A stretch of DNA of 64,000 nt from Candidatus Scybalomonas excrementigallinarum (GTDB lineage Bacteria; Bacillota; Clostridia; Lachnospirales; Lachnospiraceae): assembly GCA_018710905.1 (NCBI GenBank), contig DVIZ01000206.1, positions 1 through 64,000 of the forward strand, given 5' to 3'. The notes beneath the pieces are model-generated. The model had not been told where the DNA came from, searched no databases, and worked only from the letters and a program-made list of their open reading frames with translations. How positions within the stretch are numbered: position 1 is the first letter of the stretch; every line of letters starts with the position of its first letter. Below, piece by piece: positions 44,502 to 53,800 of this stretch. Made by a program: the position numbers and the translations under genes.

Positions 44502-45098
44502 TTATGATTGCTCTAGTATTTTTTCAATACTGGAGTTTAAAAATTCTTTCGTAATGCGCCCCATATAATCATAATATAATGTTCCATCCCGATTGATAAA
44601 GAGTGTTCTTGGAATGGAAGAAATATAATACGTGTAAGTAGCATCTAAATCTAAATCGTAAACAATATCCATGTCATACCCTGATTCTTTTATGAATTTA
44701 TCCGCTTTTTCTACCGTCTCTCTCATTCCATCTGTTAAATTTACCATAAGAAATTCCACTTCATCCCCATATTGTTCGATTGCCTCTTGAAAATATGGCA
44801 TTTCTTCTTTACAAGGGTCACACCAACTAGCCCAAAAATTCACAACAACTGGTTTTTTCCCTTGGAAATGGGATAACTTAATTTCTTCTCCATCTTTTCC
44901 ATAGACGGTAAAATCCATTGCCAATTCTTCTTCGGTAGTTGTGCTAGTTTCCTGTTCTTCTTGTTCTTCTTGCAACTTCTGCTGGTCTTGTTCTTCTACT
45001 TGCTTTGATAATTTTTGATATAAAATATTTCCACCAACTAAAAGTGTCGCAAATAATACGATAATTACAATTAATATAATACTATTTTTTTTCTTCAT
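44502..45098 (-). CDS. TlpA/ResA-like membrane-anchored thioredoxin
   Basis: Extracytoplasmic thiol-disulfide protein. N-terminal helix (about 6-27) with K-K-K ahead, no lipobox Cys, then a Gln/Glu-rich tether (about 35-58). The thioredoxin fold carries the active site W-C-D-P-C in N-F-W-A-S-W-C-D-P-C-K-E-E-M-P, and the cis-Pro segment I-P-R-T. 198 aa. Lies 42 bp downstream of ccdA, its usual electron donor. Together they can reduce surface disulfides; no cytochrome c maturation genes are present here. Confidence 0.88.
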   Translation of the reverse strand: MKKKNSIILIVIIVLFATLLVGGNILYQKLSKQVEEQDQQKLQEEQEEQETSTTTEEELAMDFTVYGKDGEEIKLSHFQGKKPVVVNFWASWCDPCKEEMPYFQEAIEQYGDEVEFLMVNLTDGMRETVEKADKFIKESGYDMDIVYDLDLDATYTYYISSIPRTLFINRDGTLYYDYMGRITKEFLNSSIEKILEQS

Positions 45099-45140
45099 AT
45101 TACCTCCTTTATCACTGGGTCTACTGAGCCTTTATATAAC

Positions 45141-45815
45141 CTAAAATGTCAATAGAGATAAGAAAACATTCAAATATCCAGTTGCCATACAGATTCCAAT
45201 TACAATAAGTAAAGCACCTGAAATTCCTTTAATAATAGAATAATGAGCTTTTATAAATTGAAATACCCCTGCCAATAAATGAATAAGAAGGGCCGATAAT
45301 ATAAAAGGAATCCCAAGACCGAGGCTGTAAACAACCAACATAAGAACGCCTTCTACAATTTTAGTTGAATTGGATGCGATCATAAGCGCAGAACCTAAAA
45401 AAGGACCTACACAAGGAGTCCATCCAATTCCAAAAATACTTCCAAAAATAAAACTTCCCACTATTCCCATATTTTTTGTATCTTTATTCCAGCTGATTTT
45501 ATATGTATTGTTTAAAACTTTAATTGGGTACAATCCTAAAAGATTAATACCAAATACAATCATAACAATCCCACAAATAAGATTGATGATTTTCATATGC
45601 TGTTGAAAAAATACTCCAACCGTACTAGCTGCTGCTCCCATCAATGAAAAGATAATGGTAAAGCCAAGCACAAAAGCGATTGCATTACGAAACGCCCGAA
45701 ATTTTTGATTTCCTTCGGATCCTGCAAAGTAGGATATATAAATCGGCAACATCGGTAAAATACACGGAGAAATGAATGTAATAATTCCCTCCAAAAATAA
45801 CAATAAATATCTCAT
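45141..45815 (-). CDS. ccdA: CcdA-type thiol-disulfide transmembrane reductase
   Basis: Carries reducing equivalents from cytoplasmic thioredoxin across the membrane. Six hydrophobic helices in 224 aa; the two redox Cys lie in F-I-S-P-C-I-L-P-M-L-P and G-W-T-P-C-V-G-P. The family's P-C-x-L-P and P-C-x-G-P spacing is exact. AGGAGAG before the ATG. Co-directional with the TlpA-like gene, likely one transcript. Confidence 0.92.
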   Translation of the reverse strand: MRYLLLFLEGIITFISPCILPMLPIYISYFAGSEGNQKFRAFRNAIAFVLGFTIIFSLMGAAASTVGVFFQQHMKIINLICGIVMIVFGINLLGLYPIKVLNNTYKISWNKDTKNMGIVGSFIFGSIFGIGWTPCVGPFLGSALMIASNSTKIVEGVLMLVVYSLGLGIPFILSALLIHLLAGVFQFIKAHYSIIKGISGALLIVIGICMATGYLNVFLSLLTF

Positions 45816-45995
45816 ATACTCTCCTAACGTTCCTTATTTTCCTATAAGACGCTCCATATGTCTCCACCTATTCTCGCCTATTATATCCTATCTTTTTATG
45901 GAAAGCAATCGCTTACTACTTCAAATCTATTATTTTAATATTTTTGTAAGAAATAAAACGATTTCTTTTAAAAAATGAAAAACGACTATTTATTC

Positions 45996-46024
45996 TTGTA
46001 AATGATTGGAAAGATTTGTATAAT
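45996..46024 (+). promoter_or_regulatory. promoter of the Cys/His-rich protein gene
   Basis: -35 TTGTAA (45996-46001), 17-bp spacer, -10 TATAAT (46019-46024), 26 bp ahead of the start codon. Confidence 0.65.
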
Positions 46025-46050
46025 GATAAAAAAGGAAAGGGGTTATGTAA

Positions 46051-46719
46051 ATGGAACGTAAAGAATCACATATGCTTTGGAACAACTTAATGGAACATAT
46101 GATAGAGGATCATTGCCCTGTCTGTTCTCTCATGAAAGATCGAACACATAGTGCTATGGACAATTTCCTTTATGAATGTGCAAACTTACCCGATATTCGT
46201 TTGAAAATCAAAAAGGAAGGCGGATTTTGTGAGCGCCATAGCAAAGAATTGCTCTTATTAGGCGATCCACTAGCCCATGCCATTATCTATCAAGATCTCT
46301 TTGATGAAGCATTAAAAAATTTAGATTCTTCCAAAATAAAAATTGGCTTTTTTAATAAAAAGGAAGAAAACCAATGTTTCTTTTGCACCCGAGAAAAAAA
46401 AGGCGAGGAACATTATACAAAAGCTATGACAGAAGCTGTCTCCGATCAAGCATTTTTAGAAAAATATAAAGAAAGTGGTATGCTTTGCCTTCCTCACCTC
46501 AAAATGGTATTATCGATCAAAACACGAAATCCTGAAAAAGTACAACAGCTGAAAGAATCCACACTAAAAAAATACAATTCCATGTTAGAAAGTCTTAAAG
46601 AGATTATGAGAAAACATGACTTTCACTTTAAAAATGAACCGTTAACAGAGAAGGAAAAAGAGGATTGGAAAAAAGCGGTTAGCATATTCCATGGCCTTGA
46701 AAAAGACGCTACCACATAA
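46051..46719 (+). CDS. Cys/His-rich protein of unknown function (DUF6062-like)
   Basis: No function known to me. 222 aa, soluble, highly charged. It contains two copies of a C-x-x-C plus C-x-x-H set: C22-P-V-C25 with C60-E-R-H63, and C109-F-F-C112 with C146-L-P-H149. The gaps are almost equal (34 and 33 residues between pairs), so an internal duplication with two zinc-type sites is likely. I believe this matches the family annotated DUF6062 in Clostridia. GGAAAGGGG precedes the ATG, with a strong promoter. It is divergent from the ccdA/TlpA thiol genes and just upstream of tRNA-Glu. Redox-sensing or nucleic-acid roles are speculation. Confidence 0.75.
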   Translation: MERKESHMLWNNLMEHMIEDHCPVCSLMKDRTHSAMDNFLYECANLPDIRLKIKKEGGFCERHSKELLLLGDPLAHAIIYQDLFDEALKNLDSSKIKIGFFNKKEENQCFFCTREKKGEEHYTKAMTEAVSDQAFLEKYKESGMLCLPHLKMVLSIKTRNPEKVQQLKESTLKKYNSMLESLKEIMRKHDFHFKNEPLTEKEKEDWKKAVSIFHGLEKDATT

Positions 46720-46756
46720 ATTATTGCAATAATTTTAAAAAAACAAAAAATATTTC

Positions 46757-46785
46757 TTGACGACAACAAAAACTTTTGCTATAAT
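46757..46785 (+). promoter_or_regulatory. promoter of tRNA-Glu
   Basis: -35 TTGACG (46757-46762), 17-bp spacer, perfect -10 TATAAT (46780-46785), 20 bp before the tRNA 5' end. Confidence 0.8.
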
Positions 46786-46805
46786 AATTTTTGTCGTTAA
46801 GACAT

Positions 46806-46877
46806 GGCCTGTTGGTCAAGAGGTTAAGACGTCGCCCTCTCACGGCGAAAACACGGGTTCGATTCCCGTACAGGCTG
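46806..46877 (+). tRNA. tRNA-Glu (anticodon CTC)
   Basis: Cloverleaf is clear: acceptor GGCCTGT/ACAGGCT (G-U at the end), D arm GTC/GAC, anticodon stem TCGCC/GGCGA with loop CTCTCAC (anticodon CTC, reads GAG), T arm ACGGG-TTCGATT-CCCGT and discriminator G. CCA is not encoded. A dedicated promoter and terminator make it a single-gene unit. Confidence 0.96.
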
Positions 46878-46882
46878 TTATT

Positions 46883-46914
46883 AAGCACTAGAGAATTTCT
46901 CTAGTGCTTTTTTT
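46883..46914. terminator. terminator after tRNA-Glu
   Basis: Thirteen-base arms AAGCACTAGAGAA (46883-46895) and TTCTCTAGTGCTT (46897-46909), followed by a T-run. It also lies just past the stop of the convergent oleate hydratase gene. Confidence 0.88.
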
Positions 46915-46928
46915 ATTCTAAATGATCT

Positions 46929-48707
46929 CTATCGATATGCTTTTTTTACTGCCTTTGCAAGGACTTTTGGATCTTTATAATACGGGGTCACTGGACAGAT
47001 TTTTTTATTCTTCACTCCCATCAATTGATACACTGCCATTCTGGCTGCCCGAACGGAATATTCCTCTGTAAATACCATATCCTCTGGAATCTCGACAAAC
47101 TGAGAAATCATTGCAAAATTAGTAGACCCTTTTGGTACAACCTTTGGTCGATCAGATATAGCTCTTGGTTGGAATTGTGCATCGATATATGGCATCATAC
47201 ATGGAATCACATTCACAACAGAATCTAAAATTTCTTCCTGCTCTGCTTCCATATGAAGATGGTGGATCAGTTCAATGAATAACTCTTCACCCGTGCATTC
47301 TCGCATCGGTTTCTTTACATAATTTCCGATCCGAGCGGTATAAAGGCCATATCCCCAGAAAATTGTCGTATCCATTGGCTGATTTTTAAAATGTGGCTGA
47401 GCAGCTACTACAATGCTCATTAACCAATTAGAGTCTTTCAATGTCATCAGTGCTCCACTACCTGGAATGTTACCACTAAATTTTTCAATCATTTTGAGGA
47501 ACTTATTTCCTTTCATCGTTACCGTAAAACTTTCCCAATTGGTCTCATCTGGATGATTAAAAAATGGCTCTGGGTTTCCAAGTCCTTGTTTTTTCTTGGC
47601 TACTTTTGCCCAAAGGTTTCCTGAAATTGGGTTTTCTGGACAATACTTTGGTGCCGTATTCCGATCTCCTAGTGTTGCACAATCGGTCATGCAACCATTT
47701 GTCATAATACAAAGATCTTTCTCCTGTAACGAAATAACCTCTTCTTTCCCATTTTTATCTAAATGAATGGCTGTGGCTGTAATTTTTTCTCCATCTTTAA
47801 AATCAATATCGGTAACCGTTGCTTGGATACTAAAATCCACATCATGCTCTGATAAATAGACTTTTAACGGAAGAATTACCGATTCATATTGATTATATGG
47901 CGTTCTTGTTACCCCTTCTAATGTTTCAATCCTTGAAAATTCAAAAATCATACGATTCATATATCGTCTTAATTCAAATAAACTTGACCATTTCTGAAAA
48001 GCAAAGGTAGTCTGCCACATATACCAAAAATTGGTTTCAAAAAAGTGGGGCGTATCTTTAAACCATTCTTCAATCGTCATTCCATCCAAATCTTCTTCCC
48101 GTGTCCGCATTAATTTAAATAACGCAATGCGATCCGCTGTATTAAATCCCATACTTTTTACATCGAGTATTTTTCCATCTTTATCAATTAAACGAGCTTG
48201 TGCATACGTTGGATGTAAATGATCGAAATTTAGAATTTCTTCTGTGACACTCTTGTTTGGCATATCAAGAGAAGGAATATCTTTGAATAATTCCCAAAAG
48301 TTTTCATAAGTTTCTTCATTTAACATTCTTCCCCCTCGGCACACAAACCCATTGTTTACATCGCCTGCCCCATCATTACTTCCACCTAGTACAGACATTC
48401 CTTCTAAAATATGAATTCTTTTCCCTTCCATATGACAATCCCGAATTAAATAAGCAGCTCCTGCTAAAGAAGCTAATCCTCCACCAATAAAATATACTTG
48501 TCTATCTGTTGATTTACATCCTCTTTCCTGTTTATTTTCTTGCTTCCCTTGCTTTTCTTTCTCTTTTTCATCTGTTTGCTCATTCTTTTTTTTCTTTGTT
48601 TGATTCTTGCTATTTAACATGACAGCGGCCATTGTCGCTCCTGCTAAAGCACCTGCACCAATGATAAGATTTTTTGCTTGTTTCTTTTTATGTTTTCGTT
48701 TGCCCAT
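46929..48707 (-). CDS. ohyA: oleate hydratase with an added N-terminal hydrophobic anchor
   Basis: FAD-dependent enzyme hydrating oleic and related acids to 10-hydroxy acids (also known as myosin-cross-reactive antigen). The core begins near residue 71 with the dinucleotide motif F-I-G-G-G-L-A-S-L. Further family blocks are G-G-S-N-D-G-A-G, R-G-G-R-M-L-N, N-Q-Y-E-S, S-N-W-L-M-S and T-T-I-F-W-G-Y-G-L-Y. Residues 1-70 are extra: a basic start, a hydrophobic helix (about 13-31), then a Lys/Glu-rich tether. In the R-G-G-R-E-M-E motif of the best-studied enzymes the Glu is Met128 here, as reported for the Rhodococcus-type hydratases. The Tyr of N-Q-Y-E-S is kept. Start at the second of two ATGs. 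Single gene. Confidence 0.9.
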   Translation of the reverse strand: MGKRKHKKKQAKNLIIGAGALAGATMAAVMLNSKNQTKKKKNEQTDEKEKEKQGKQENKQERGCKSTDRQVYFIGGGLASLAGAAYLIRDCHMEGKRIHILEGMSVLGGSNDGAGDVNNGFVCRGGRMLNEETYENFWELFKDIPSLDMPNKSVTEEILNFDHLHPTYAQARLIDKDGKILDVKSMGFNTADRIALFKLMRTREEDLDGMTIEEWFKDTPHFFETNFWYMWQTTFAFQKWSSLFELRRYMNRMIFEFSRIETLEGVTRTPYNQYESVILPLKVYLSEHDVDFSIQATVTDIDFKDGEKITATAIHLDKNGKEEVISLQEKDLCIMTNGCMTDCATLGDRNTAPKYCPENPISGNLWAKVAKKKQGLGNPEPFFNHPDETNWESFTVTMKGNKFLKMIEKFSGNIPGSGALMTLKDSNWLMSIVVAAQPHFKNQPMDTTIFWGYGLYTARIGNYVKKPMRECTGEELFIELIHHLHMEAEQEEILDSVVNVIPCMMPYIDAQFQPRAISDRPKVVPKGSTNFAMISQFVEIPEDMVFTEEYSVRAARMAVYQLMGVKNKKICPVTPYYKDPKVLAKAVKKAYR

Positions 48708-48796
48708 CATAAAATCCTTCTTTCCTTTTTTCTAATACTTTTCACTTTCTTTGTCATTTCTATTCGTATCATTGATAAGAAAAGAATTACCTATAC

Positions 48797-48837
48797 AAAA
48801 AAAGAAGTAGCTTCTCAAATTTCACGGAAACTACTTC
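48797..48837 (-). terminator. terminator after the PTS gene
   Basis: GAAGTAG (48804-48810) pairs with CTACTTC (48831-48837), followed by seven Ts on the leftward strand, 45 bp past the stop. Confidence 0.75.
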
Positions 48838-48881
48838 ATTTTTACCCCTATTAATGTATTTTTCTAATATTCATTTTTTTA

Positions 48882-50339
48882 TTATAATAATTTTTTCATT
48901 TCATCGGCAACAAATTGTACTTTTGGTCCAATAATAACTTGCACGGATGTCTTAGAAGGTCTCATAACCCCTGCAATTCCCGTAGATTTAATTTTCTTCT
49001 CATCTACTTTTGTATAATCATTGATTTCTAAACGAAGCCTTGTAATACAGTTATCAAGAGTTTTAATATTTTCCTTTCCTCCAAGTCCTTCTAATATGGT
49101 TTGAGCCATTCCTGTATAATCATTATTTGCCAATTCTACTTTCATTTCAGCTTCTTGATCATCATCTTCTCGTCCTGGTGTTTTCAATTTAAAAACAGAA
49201 ATGACAAAGCGAAATACGATATAGTAAATAATTCCAACTACAATTCCTACTGGAATTAATAACCAAGGATTTTGTGCCAGCGGTGTAAAAGAACTTAATA
49301 ATAAATCAACTCCACCACCAGAGAAAGAAAATCCTGCACGAATTGGAAGTGCTACCGTAATTCCTGCGGTGATTCCTGCTAAGATCGCATGAACTAAGTA
49401 AAGACCGGGAGCTAAGAACATAAAAGAAAATTCAATAGGCTCTGTTACCCCTGTTAAAAAGGCACAAAATGCAGCAGATGCTAATAAACCGAATACAGCT
49501 TTCTTCTTTTGTGGCTTTGCAGTATGATACATGGCCAAACAGGCAGCTGGAAGACCAAACATCATAAATGGGAAGAACCCTGTCATATACATACCTGTTT
49601 CTCCAAATACCCCTGTATTTGCCCAGAAATTTTGTAAATCATTAATCCCTGCCACGTCAAACCAGAATACAGAGTTTAATGCATGATGTAATCCAAATGG
49701 AATTAACAAACGGTTAAAGAATACATAAAGTCCTGTACCAACAGCTCCAAGACTCATAATACTTTCTCCTAATGTAACAAGTGCATTGTAAATAACTGGC
49801 CATACAAAGAATAAAATGCCAGCTGCAATAATAGAAAATGCAGCTGTTACAATTGCTACTGCACGTTTTCCACTAAAAAATGCTAATGCATCTGGAAGTT
49901 TTGTATTTTTAAACTTATTATAACAAGTAGCACCAATTAATCCTGCTAAAATACCAATAAACTGATTTTCAATCTTTTCAAATGCAGCAGGTGCTTCCGC
50001 TCCCATCAATGCGGTTACCGTTGCTACACTTAGCAATTTTGTAATCATTAAAAAGGATACAAGACCTGCAAGACCAGAAGAACCGTCCCCATCATCTGAC
50101 ATACCAACGGCTACCCCAATCGCAAATAGCCATGACATATTATCGATTAATGCTCCACCTGCTTTGATTAAGAAAAGTCCAATGACATATTTAGCACCAC
50201 CAGTTGTAAAACCTGCAACTTCTCCTGCCATAGCAGCTGGAGCTAATAAATAACCAATTCCCATTAAAATACCACATACAGGCAAACAGGCAACTGGTAG
50301 CATTAAGGATTTACCTAATCGTTGAAAATACTTCATCAT
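48882..50339 (-). CDS. nagE: PTS EIICB transporter, N-acetylglucosamine/glucose type
   Basis: Phosphotransferase permease coupling sugar import to phosphorylation. EIIC covers about 1-375 with ten hydrophobic stretches, including L-P-V-A-C-L-P-V-C-G-I-L-M near the start and G-V-T-E-P-I-E-F-S-F. EIIB (about 405-485) holds the phosphorylated Cys in D-N-C-I-T-R-L-R-L. There is no EIIA domain, so a separate EIIA is needed. The GlcNAc assignment rests on overall resemblance; glucose or maltose specificity remains possible. GGAGG spacing selects the third of four N-terminal Met options (50339), 485 aa. No BglG/LicT antiterminator hairpin was found in the leader. Confidence 0.8.
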   Translation of the reverse strand: MMKYFQRLGKSLMLPVACLPVCGILMGIGYLLAPAAMAGEVAGFTTGGAKYVIGLFLIKAGGALIDNMSWLFAIGVAVGMSDDGDGSSGLAGLVSFLMITKLLSVATVTALMGAEAPAAFEKIENQFIGILAGLIGATCYNKFKNTKLPDALAFFSGKRAVAIVTAAFSIIAAGILFFVWPVIYNALVTLGESIMSLGAVGTGLYVFFNRLLIPFGLHHALNSVFWFDVAGINDLQNFWANTGVFGETGMYMTGFFPFMMFGLPAACLAMYHTAKPQKKKAVFGLLASAAFCAFLTGVTEPIEFSFMFLAPGLYLVHAILAGITAGITVALPIRAGFSFSGGGVDLLLSSFTPLAQNPWLLIPVGIVVGIIYYIVFRFVISVFKLKTPGREDDDQEAEMKVELANNDYTGMAQTILEGLGGKENIKTLDNCITRLRLEINDYTKVDEKKIKSTGIAGVMRPSKTSVQVIIGPKVQFVADEMKKLL

Positions 50340-50475
50340 ACACATATACCTCCATCCATATCAAATTTTCCACTCTCAATAAAATATCTTTACATTTCTT
50401 TCCCTCGCCTCCTAAATTATAAATTTTATATAAATTTTTATCATTATTGTAATTACTTTTATTAACTTTATATAA

Positions 50476-50504
50476 ATTATATCAAAATTTTTTCTAAAAG
50501 TAAA
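50476..50504 (-). promoter_or_regulatory. promoter of the PTS gene
   Basis: Leftward -35 TTTACT (50499-50504), 17-bp spacer ending TGA, extended -10 TATAAT (50476-50481), about 135 bp ahead of the start in very A+T-rich DNA. Confidence 0.5.
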
Positions 50505-50529
50505 TATATTTTCTAATAGTTTATTCGAT

Positions 50530-50823
50530 TCTAAGCCATGAGAAACATGTCTCACGAGTTTCTCACGCCTGCGGGTATTCGTTAGAAATTGATACAAGCA
50601 TAATTTCTGACTGGTAGCATTCGCAGAACAAAGTGTGCATTGCACACTCTTCATGACTTTAAGTTTCTTCTAGCAATGTATACTTTGCCGCGCGCGAGCA
50701 GTTTGCGAAGCAAAATTATCGTCTTTGCTCGCTGCGCATCGTTCGCACGTAGTGCTTTTTTATTTCATAGGAAACGTTACTTTTACAAATTAATGTAACA
50801 AGGTATTTCCTATGAAATAAAAA
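50530..50823 (+). repeat. dispersed intergenic repeat, copy E (longest)
   Basis: Contains all modules seen in the other copies. These are a CATGAGAAAC...GTTTCTCACG pair, an AGAAAT/ATTTCT pair, the AAAGTGTG module, a 45-base block (50684-50728) nearly identical to copy C, and a 32-base block (50732-50763) identical to copy B. It ends with a 19/19-base inverted repeat (50756-50774 with 50806-50824). It lies between the polC terminator and the PTS promoter. Confidence 0.8.
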
Positions 50824-50864
50824 AATACACTATATGAAAAAACGATTCTTTCATATAGTGTATT
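50817..50864 (-). terminator. polC terminator
   Basis: Sixteen-base arms (50824-50839 and 50849-50864, AATACACTATATGAAA and its complement) followed by a run of Ts on the leftward strand, 15 bp past the polC stop. Its T-run merges with the end of repeat copy E. Confidence 0.9.
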
Positions 50865-50878
50865 ATTGTGTATTACTA

Positions 50879-53800
50879 CTATCCAACTAAAAAGTCAAAA
50901 CTTAACTGATTTGTTTCTGGAAGATCTCCTAAAATTCCAAGCTCTGCCATCTTATCTACGACAGTCTTACTAACCTTTGTACGGTTTCTAAAATCTTCTT
51001 TTGATAAGAATGGTCCGTCTTTTATAGCTTCCACAACGGCTTCTGCCGCTTTTTCTCCAAGGCCATCAATGGCACTTAATGCAGGCATAATTTTTCCATC
51101 AAAAATTTGGAACTGTTTATCATCCACCTTATCAAGTTGAATTGGGATAAATTCAATTCCTCTTGCATACATTTCCTGTACAATTCTCATATCTTTAATC
51201 GAATCCTGATCTTTTGCTGTTAAATTTTCTTTTCCACGACTTTGCAGTTCTTTTAAATTAAATTCCAATCGCTCTTTTCCAAGACACATCAGTTCATAAG
51301 AAAAGGCAGAAGCACGAATACTAAAATATGCCGTATAATAAGCCTCTGGCTTAAACACTTTAAACCAAGCAATGCGCCACGCCATCATAACGTAAGCTGC
51401 TGCATGGGCTTTTGGGAACATATATTTAATCTTTTTGCATGACCAAATATACCAATCTGGAACACCATGAGCAAGCATTTCCTCTTCCCATTCGGGTTTT
51501 AATCCTTTTCCTTTACGAACGCTTTCCATAATCGTAAAAGACTGTTCTTTATCAAGTCCCATATGAATTAAATAAACCATAATATCATCACGACAACAAA
51601 TGGCAGTAGAAAGTTTTGTCTTTCCTTCTTCAATCAACGTCTGAGCATTCCCAAGCCACACGTCTGTTCCATGAGATAGTCCTGAAATACGAACGAGATC
51701 GGAAAAACTTTGCGGATCGGTATCCACTAGCATTTGAATAACGAAATCCGTTCCAAATTCAGGAATCCCAAGAGAACCTAATGGAATACCACCAATATCT
51801 TCTGGCTTAATCCCCAAAACTTCTGTTCCATGAAATAGCGCCATAACATTTGGATCATCTAATTTAATCGTTTTTGCATCAACGCCCGTTAAATCCTCTA
51901 ATCGACGAATCATTGTCGGATCGTCGTGTCCAAGAATATCTAATTTTAATAAGTTGTGGTCAATGGAATGGTATTCAAAATGGGTTGTGACAATCGGTGT
52001 ATTCATATCATTTGCAGGATGTTGAATGGCTGTAAATTCGTAAATTTCATGCTCATGAGGAACAACAATAATTCCTCCCGGATGCTGTCCCGTTGTACGT
52101 TTTACACCAGTACACCCTTCCGCAATCCTTTCCATTTCACAACGCCGCTTATGGATTCCACGCTCTTCATAGTATTTATATACATAGCCATAAGCTGTTT
52201 TTTCCGCTAAAGTACCAATGGTTCCAGCCCGATAGGCTTTTCCCTTTCCGAAAATAACTTCTACATAAGCATGGGCTTTTGCTTGATAATCTCCTGAGAA
52301 ATTTAAATCAATATCAGGCTCTTTATTTCCTTTAAATCCTAAGAATGTTTCGAATGGAATATCATGTCCTTCTTTATTTAAAGGATGTCCACATTTTGGA
52401 CAAAGTTTATCTGGCATATCACAACCAGAACTTCCTGAATAAGAACGAACTTCTTCGGAATCAAAATCCACATAATAACAACTTGGACAAATATAATGGG
52501 CAGAAAGTGGATTTACTTCGGTTATCCCTGCCATAGTAGCGACGAAAGAAGAACCTACCGATCCACGAGACCCTACCAAATATCCATGATCGTTGGAATC
52601 CCATACTAATTTCTGCGCAATAATGTACATAACGGCAAATCCATTGGAAATAATGGAATTTAATTCCCTTTCTAGTCGTTCCACTACAATCGGTGGAAGA
52701 TCTGGTCCATAAATTTCATGAGCTTTGTCATAACAAATCTTTGTCAATGTTTCATCGGATTTCTCGATAACTGGCGGACATTTATCTGGGTGAACTGGCG
52801 ATATTTTTTCAATTTGATCCGCAATTTTATTCGTATTTTCAATCACAACTTCATGGGCTTTTTTACTGCCAAGATAATCAAACTCTTTTAACATTTCTTC
52901 CGTTGTTCGAAGATACAGAGGAGCTTGATCATCGGCATCTTTAAATCCTTTCCCTGCCATTAAAATTCTTCGATATAGTTCATCTTCTGGATCAAGAAAA
53001 TGCACATCACAAGTAGCGACCACAGGTTTTTGATACAGCTCTCCAAGCTCTACGATTCTTCGATTATAGTTTTGTAAGTCTTCTATACTCTCTGCAGAAT
53101 AACGATCGCTTCGAATCATAAACTCATTGTTTCCAACAGGCTGAATTTCTAAATAATCATAAAAATTCACAATACGAGCAATTTCTGCATTGGAACGCTC
53201 CATTAAAATCGCTTGAAATAACTCCCCTGCCTCACAAGCAGAACCAATAATTAATCCTTCTCGATATTTTTGAATTAAACTCTTTGGCATCCTTGGTCTA
53301 CGATTAAAATAACTTAAGTTTGATTCAGAAACTAATCGATTTAGGTTCACACGCCCAGTCTCATTTTTTACTAAAATAATCCCATGATATGTTGGTGCCT
53401 TCTTTATCGCTTCTGGTGACATAACTGCCATCTTATTTAACTCATCCAATGTATTAACATTTTTTTCTTGCAACATTCCTAAGAACTTGATAAAAATCTC
53501 AGCGGTGGCTCCTGCATCATCCACCGCACGGTGATGATTTTCAAGACTAATACCAAGGGCTTTTGCCACAATATTTAATTTATATTTACTAAGTTCTGGT
53601 AACAAGAGTCTTGCTAGTGACACCGTATCAAGCACCGTATAATCGTATGGAATGGAAAGTCGTTCACAATTGACGCGAATAAACCCGGTATCAAAATCCG
53701 CATTATGGGCAACTAAAACAGAGCCTTCGCAAAATTCCATAAATTTTGGTAGTAACGTTTCAATGGTTTCTGCACCGAGTACCATGTTATCGCTAATTCC

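Noticed and set aside
50340-50520. LicT/BglG-type antiterminator site before the PTS gene
   Set aside because: The leader is A+T-rich without the paired antiterminator/terminator structure.
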